Source: Lamellibrachia columna
Lineage: Eukaryota > Annelida > Polychaeta > Sabellida > Siboglinidae
Direction: 5' to 3'
Assembly: GCA_963662155.1 (NCBI GenBank)
Contig: OY759265.1
Span: forward strand, 39,934,405 to 39,998,404
Length of the DNA: 64,000 nt
Shown here: in pieces, positions 58,095 to 64,000 of the stretch
Layout: the number at the start of each line of letters is the position of its first letter
Numbering within the stretch: the stretch's first letter is position 1
Translations under genes and position numbers: made by a program
Notes under the pieces: generated by a model
What the model was told of the DNA's origin: nothing
The model's input: the letters and a program-made list of their open reading frames with translations, nothing else
The model's database searches: none

Positions 58095-58340
58095 TTATAT
58101 AAGCCTGTCTTCCTGATAGTTGCCATGTCGACACCCATTCTTCATGGTTTTTGTTGTAAGCCATCTCGTACGGGAGGCAGTGTATGCGTCCCTCTCGTGT
58201 GAATACTGTTTTCGCACTGGTATGCCTTTCCAGTAACTAATCATGTATCTCAAAGTTTTTAGGTCGTCATTCATCTTGGCTTTCTTTGTAACTTCAAACT
58301 TCCGGACAATCTTCTTCGTTTTGAACATTTCCAGTCTGGG
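58095..58340 (-). CDS. Unrecognised small ORF
   Basis: 77-81 codons, lysine/arginine-rich: TKKIVRKFEVTKKAKMND, TLRYMISYWKGIPVRKQ, ERDAYTASRTRWLTT. An overlapping upstream frame (58271-58456) contains VEILDANNDTLPSVLS. No family recognised and no good splice context. It could be a remnant of a larger gene. Confidence 0.2.
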   Translation of the reverse strand, partial: PRLEMFKTKKIVRKFEVTKKAKMNDDLKTLRYMISYWKGIPVRKQYSHERDAYTASRTRWLTTKTMKNGCRHGNYQEDRLI

Positions 58341-58499
58341 TTCTGGAAAAAAATTGTATGTGACAAGTTTACCCCGAATTGTTCAAAGATACTCAGTACG
58401 CTGGGTAGAGTATCATTGTTCGCGTCAAGTATCTCGACACTATCGACCTGCACCAAAGCCTCGACCGATTAATCAGTGTTGAGAATACGTCTGGACCGC

Positions 58500-60040
58500 C
58501 GTCAAGAGTGGTGCGCCTGCTTGTTGTTCGCGCACTGCAGAACCATAACCTGTCAACCGCGCACTGTATTAGTCTGACTCCTTACGTGACCACATTTCAT
58601 TAATATTAATATTACATCTTCTTGATTGGGTTTCAATTGGTCAATTCTAAGTCATATATTACTGAGATGCTTGTTGCCTTGTAGTCAGTGTACGTATTGC
58701 CGACATCCAACGTACTACTTACTACTTCACAATGTCTATGATTTTTGGAAACAGTTCAATGGCTACATTGACTATCCGCTTAATGGTAATATTAGACGTG
58801 TCTTTGACATTTTGCATAAGGCCATTTTATTATAAGAATAGCCGCAAATATTCAGCTAACGAACGAAACAACAATGGCTGAGATACTGGAGAAAGTTGTT
58901 CTCACGAAATGTCAAGACGAATTTGTAATCGTTGTTTTGTTGTCACATCCGCACACACATTTCGTTTAATGCCCCTGTCCAGTCCAACACTCACCACCGT
59001 AAAACTGCTATAAAATCGTCTTAATACATTAATACATGGAAAACACGATTTCACCTCGCGAATAGCCAGGGAAGCAGTCCCAAATCCACAGTCCCCACCA
59101 GTGGCGCCACTCACTATTTCACCACTGACAGAACTTATGTTTCATGTGCAGATTTTGCACCTAATTTTTGTCAAGAAATATTTCAGCTTAAAATGCATAC
59201 AATTGTTGATAGTGTAAGTGCAATGTCCAAATTATGAACTTGGCTTGGAAAGGCATGGGAAGCATAACAAAACTCAGTAAACTCTGGAGGTCTAACGGTA
59301 TAAACACAAACATCAAAATAAAAGTGTGTGGCTACTACTCTGAAACATGGAAAACAACAACCAAATAAAAGCAAGCAAACAAGTTTCCAGACCGGATGCT
59401 TGCGCTAACTTCTAAACACCAAATGGAACGAATTCATCACCAGGAAGTACGTAAAAACAAACAAAACAAACAAACTCACCCATTTTGACAACAATATTTG
59501 AAAGAAGATGGATATATTTGGGCCATGTCCTTAGAATGTCGCCAACAAAAACGCCAAAACAGGCTTGGCACTGGAAACCATGTGGAAAAAAGGGACGCTC
59601 ATAAGAAAGATACCAAGGAACCATCGCAAGAGAGGCACAAACCCAGAAAATAAACACACATTTTATGTGTTTTTTTTCCACGAATGATGCTTAAGTTATG
59701 TAAGATTCGGTCCATATCCACTAGCTCGTGGTTCTTTATTTTACCTGTGTTACGCTTAGTTGTCGCAGTTGTTTACTCATGAATGGAAGTGTGCTCAAAC
59801 AACATTGTCTTCGAATTCATGGCATCGTAGAGCAATGGCACAACGTGGTTCCTTGTAAGAGGTGCCCACTTTGCCGTCAAGCATTTGTGAGATCCGGTGT
59901 ATTTAGACTGTTGTAATAAGCATTAATTAGTGTTGCTATCAGGTGGGTATGAGTACACAACATCGGTTCATACAAGTCACGTTTATTCGCATTGTGGATA
60001 TCACGTGGTGCAGCGCAAGAAAATACAGTACAGGTAAAGG
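58500..60040. other. Unassigned stretch
   Basis: Several short open frames, none with recognisable motifs. Confidence 0.35.
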
Positions 60041-60044
60041 TGTA

Positions 60045-60103
60045 TTCTTATATAGCGCAGTATCCCGTTCTTAGGACCGCTCAAAGCGCTTTACACTTCA
60101 CTT
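60045..60103 (-). mobile_element. SINE/LINE 3'-tail fragment
   Basis: Reverse complement of the tail at 27601: GAAGTGTAAAGCGCTTTGAG ... GCGCTATATAAGAATA. Third copy. Confidence 0.6.
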
Positions 60104-60329
60104 CCCGGCGTATATTGGAAGAATTAAGCAAAGATGCAATTAGTGAGCGTAAAAAAATATTCCTTCACGCATATACATCACTGTCTCTTGCAAAGTACTC
60201 ATTTATACAGCTGAGCGAACTGAGGCAATATGGAGTGAACGAAATTGACCAAGCTTCAACAGCAGCAAAAGTATTTGATGTTCAAATCGCTACGCCCCAA
60301 ATCACTGATCGCACCACTCAATAAATCCT

Positions 60330-61585
<1,256 letters not shown>

Positions 61586-62070
61586 TTCGACTTAGACAAT
61601 TGTCGGAGTCAGGCTAGTTAATATTATATTATTATATATATTTTATTGATTTAAACCAGTCAGCATTATCATGATTTATTAAGCGCCGCTATTATTTTAT
61701 TTTTTTACCCTTTCCTTTAGGAAGTGTCCTATAGGTGACCTACTATATATAAAAAAAATTCAAATAAATGTACATTTTAATGTTGTGCTATAACGTTTGA
61801 TGTGCATCAGCTGATATGTTACGCAATTTGATGTTTAATAAGAAATTTGATTGTTACTAAACATCATTTTTTTCATATACCATGTGTTAAAATTGCACGA
61901 AAGAGCTTGTGGTAAGCTAAATGCTTAAAATAAGCACTTTTTATAGAAAATAATCGTTGCGTTTCATAAATGTCTATTCATCCCGTCTCAATACACATTT
62001 CATGTTGTGTGCAGTTCTTCGAAAATGCTTGGGCACAAGAAAATGAAGGTAATACAACCGTAACAGTAAC

Positions 62071-62150
62071 TAACCCCATTTCTAGCTAACCCCATCCCTG
62101 GCTAACCCTATCTCTAGCTAACCTCACCCCTAGCTAATCCTAACCCTGAA
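62071..62150. repeat. 16-bp minisatellite resembling telomere sequence
   Basis: Five units of the form TAACCCCATTTCTAGC, including TAACCCTATCTCTAGC and TAATCCTAACCCTGAA. They have exact 16-bp spacing (62071, 62087, 62103, 62119, 62135). Confidence 0.85.
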
Positions 62151-62159
62151 GTGGACTGC

Positions 62160-63300
62160 ATAAGAAATAACCATTCCCATAGACACAGGTTGATAGGAAA
62201 AGAGAACAGTTTGCTTAGAAAAGGCAGACAGCAATAGACTGGTACTCAGCGAATGCCAAAATGGAAATTTGGTCAAAATTAGGGGGTATGGCACAAGTTT
62301 TTGAGGGAGTAGGTAGCTGTTTTGCTCTAGAGCAGTCATTGGTGATATTTATTATGTGGCCCAGTACATTGGTCACATTGTGTAACACATTTGGACAGAA
62401 TAGTTGTTGGTTGCGTCAATGCCACTGGAAGCATTTTCAACTCTGGCAGCAACAGGTTTCTGGTAATGTGATACCCTTTATGGTGGCGTATCCAAATCAA
62501 GCAGTATGCCTTGTGTCTTTTCAAATAGAAACATGGAAGTAGTCACATAAGCAATACAATTTAAAAATTCTGACACATTGAAAATCACACAAAATCCTGT
62601 TAAATGTGTAAATTCTTAAAAAATTACGCCATGTTTGGTTAAGAATCAAGCAATTATATCAATGTTAATTTTAAAATAAAGTTATTGGTTTATCTAAAGA
62701 CACAGCAAGCAGGCTTCATATCAAATGTAAACGTGGACCTATAATTAAATTATGTGACTGGTTTTCAGCTAATATTATGGGCAGGGCATTGTTTGAATTG
62801 GTTGTCAAACAAATAATAATGACGTGACAAACAGGAGTGTTTCATAATATGTGTACATATACATTGTGCTGCAACTTGATGTAAAATTTGACACTTTCTG
62901 AATAAATAGCTTCCTTATTACAATTGAATCGGTGAATTCAAATAGGGCCCAACTCCAGTTAACTAAATTGTCCAGGAGAGCATTTTTCTCTAATTATATC
63001 CATAACCTGACAATGTTAATGACTAACTATTGCATGTGTGTAATATATACTATTAGTAGTACCCAGGGTCAAATTATAATGATAATTGCATTTCAGATCA
63101 ACATAGGGCAGACTAATTTAGGTCATGGAGTTGGGCCATTTTTTAATTAACCATTTTATTGCATTGGCAAATAATAATAATTATTGATACAAGATGCTCT
63201 TGTGTGTTATGGTAATATTACCAAACATATCTCAAAGAGCACTAATCAACATAAACCTATTCTATATGTCTTTGACTAGATAGATGATTCATAGTTTTCG
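62160..63300. other. Unassigned AT-rich stretch
   Basis: A 93-codon plus-strand frame (62261-62542) has no recognisable motif. No exon supported. Confidence 0.35.
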
Positions 63301-63314
63301 GTCAAAAGTCGACT

Positions 63315-63951
63315 TCAGTCCTCCTCCTCTCCGAAATCCGACTCATCACCATCTCTTGCATTGGTATTATTCAACTGAGCGATAAATGCTTGGGCTGGTT
63401 GGGTCAAGTATTTAGCCAGTTTTCTGACATCTGCTAACTTTGCTGGGTTGATGGACAGCTGATCTTGGTGCAGAGGCTGTTGAGGGTACGTAACCTCGCT
63501 GACATTAGGCTTGAGAAGGCGAATTTTACTCGTAAGACACGCAGACATGGTCTCGGACACAAAAAACATCATACTTGTGTTCAGCCGAATATTCAAACAC
63601 TTTGTACTTTGAGATAGAGAACTTTGCACCATCTTTTGTCGCCGATTTCTTGAAAAAATTCTGCAAATGACCCTTGAAATCCAACATGTCTCTACCAGTC
63701 ATAGAAATCAATGTAATATTTTCCTTGATCATTTCTTCCCACTCACCATACAACTCCACTAACTCTCTCTTTCGTTGAAGCTTTTCAATAACCCCAAAGT
63801 CCCTGTCACAAGGTAGGAAGCTGTAGCCTCTCATTGGCAGCTGGTGACCTATCTTATCAAAGCGACCATTGATAACTAGTGTCTGTAGGAAATGGACCAT
63901 TATTTGGTTGTGATTTTGACCGCGGCATCCGTCGGTGAACATATATATTTC
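63315..63951 (-). pseudogene. DUF7869-like protein, 3' part, frameshifted
   Basis: The minus-strand frame 63526-63942 reads MFTDGCRGQNHNQIMVHFL, HQLPMRGYSFLPCDRDFGVI and KFSISKYKVFEYSAEHKYDV. D-x-C-x-GQN-x-N followed by GxSFLPCDRDFG is the core of DUF7869, an RNase H-like domain found in many invertebrate multi-copy, transposon-linked proteins. An acceptor (AGTAAG|AA at about 63952) suggests the exon continues a gene entering from the right. Near 63545 the frame must shift to reach LTSKIRLLKPNVSEVTYP, an alanine-rich stretch and the acidic end DGDESDFGEEED (stop at 63315-63317). That shift, if real, inactivates it. Confidence 0.62.
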
Positions 63952-64000
63952 TTACTGTGGTAGGTATGTTTGCTTAAAAAATTTCGGTATTACCGAATCA

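Noticed and set aside
59992..60324. 110-codon plus-strand ORF
   Set aside because: Its first part is the antisense of a SINE/LINE tail, and the remainder has no recognisable domain.

Overview
This is eukaryotic, most likely invertebrate animal DNA. Coding pieces are short exons with GT..AG borders, nearly all in phase 1. They are separated by long AT-rich introns full of microsatellites, minisatellites and decayed retrotransposons (CR1-type LINEs, a PHD/RRM-type LINE, Ty3/gypsy, hAT). The fucolectin (FTP) + EGF + FN3 + transmembrane receptor genes, a receptor-tyrosine-phosphatase-type juxtamembrane exon and a DUF7869-like protein fit a mollusc or related lophotrochozoan best. That assignment is inference. 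There are no bacterial operons, rRNA genes or CRISPR arrays.

1-15,190: an enormous near-perfect inverted repeat. Each arm is about 7.6 kb, the spacer is 7 nt, and the left arm runs off the window edge. Going inward, each arm carries a CR1 LINE, a signal-peptide exon, an EGF-like exon, a repeat block with an (AG)n tract, an integrase-like fragment, and a LINE cut inside its endonuclease at the centre.

15.6-20.4 kb (+): a broken receptor paralogue ('gene C'): a dead short EGF exon, an intact EGF exon, an FN3-like remnant, a shortened transmembrane exon and an intact juxtamembrane exon. On the opposite strand inside it is an exon resembling the juxtamembrane segment of receptor tyrosine phosphatases. 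An array of about 170-bp repeats lies in the same interval.

20.4-32.2 kb: no convincing cellular gene. It holds a 40-bp minisatellite (about 27 copies), a CR1 remnant, a SINE/LINE-type tail, a SAM-like ORF and a segmental duplication.

32.2-48.8 kb (-): 'gene A', the best gene here. Exons in transcript order: EGF (56 aa), FTP lectin in two exons, EGF (31 aa), EGF (48 aa), FN3, a second split FN3, stalk + transmembrane, juxtamembrane, and two short tail exons. The tail has YIVPP, YVHPP and VYDVI and ends in a clear stop, with no phosphatase or kinase domain. This reads as a cell-surface lectin receptor signalling through tyrosine motifs. Its introns hold an almost complete antisense CR1 element (36.5-40.2 kb), a Ty3/gypsy remnant, a CR1 fragment and long microsatellites.

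49-55.7 kb (-): 5' exons of a further copy ('gene B': signal peptide and exon 2) and a second copy of the 3'-flank duplication. The signal-peptide exon could serve gene A as a distant first exon, because its phase matches.

56-64 kb: a decayed hAT element, CR1 and SINE-like scraps, a long (GT)n tract, a 16-bp TAACCC-like minisatellite and, at the right edge (-), a frameshifted DUF7869-like gene fragment. Overall this is a tandemly duplicating lectin-receptor locus reshaped by transposons and a large palindrome.
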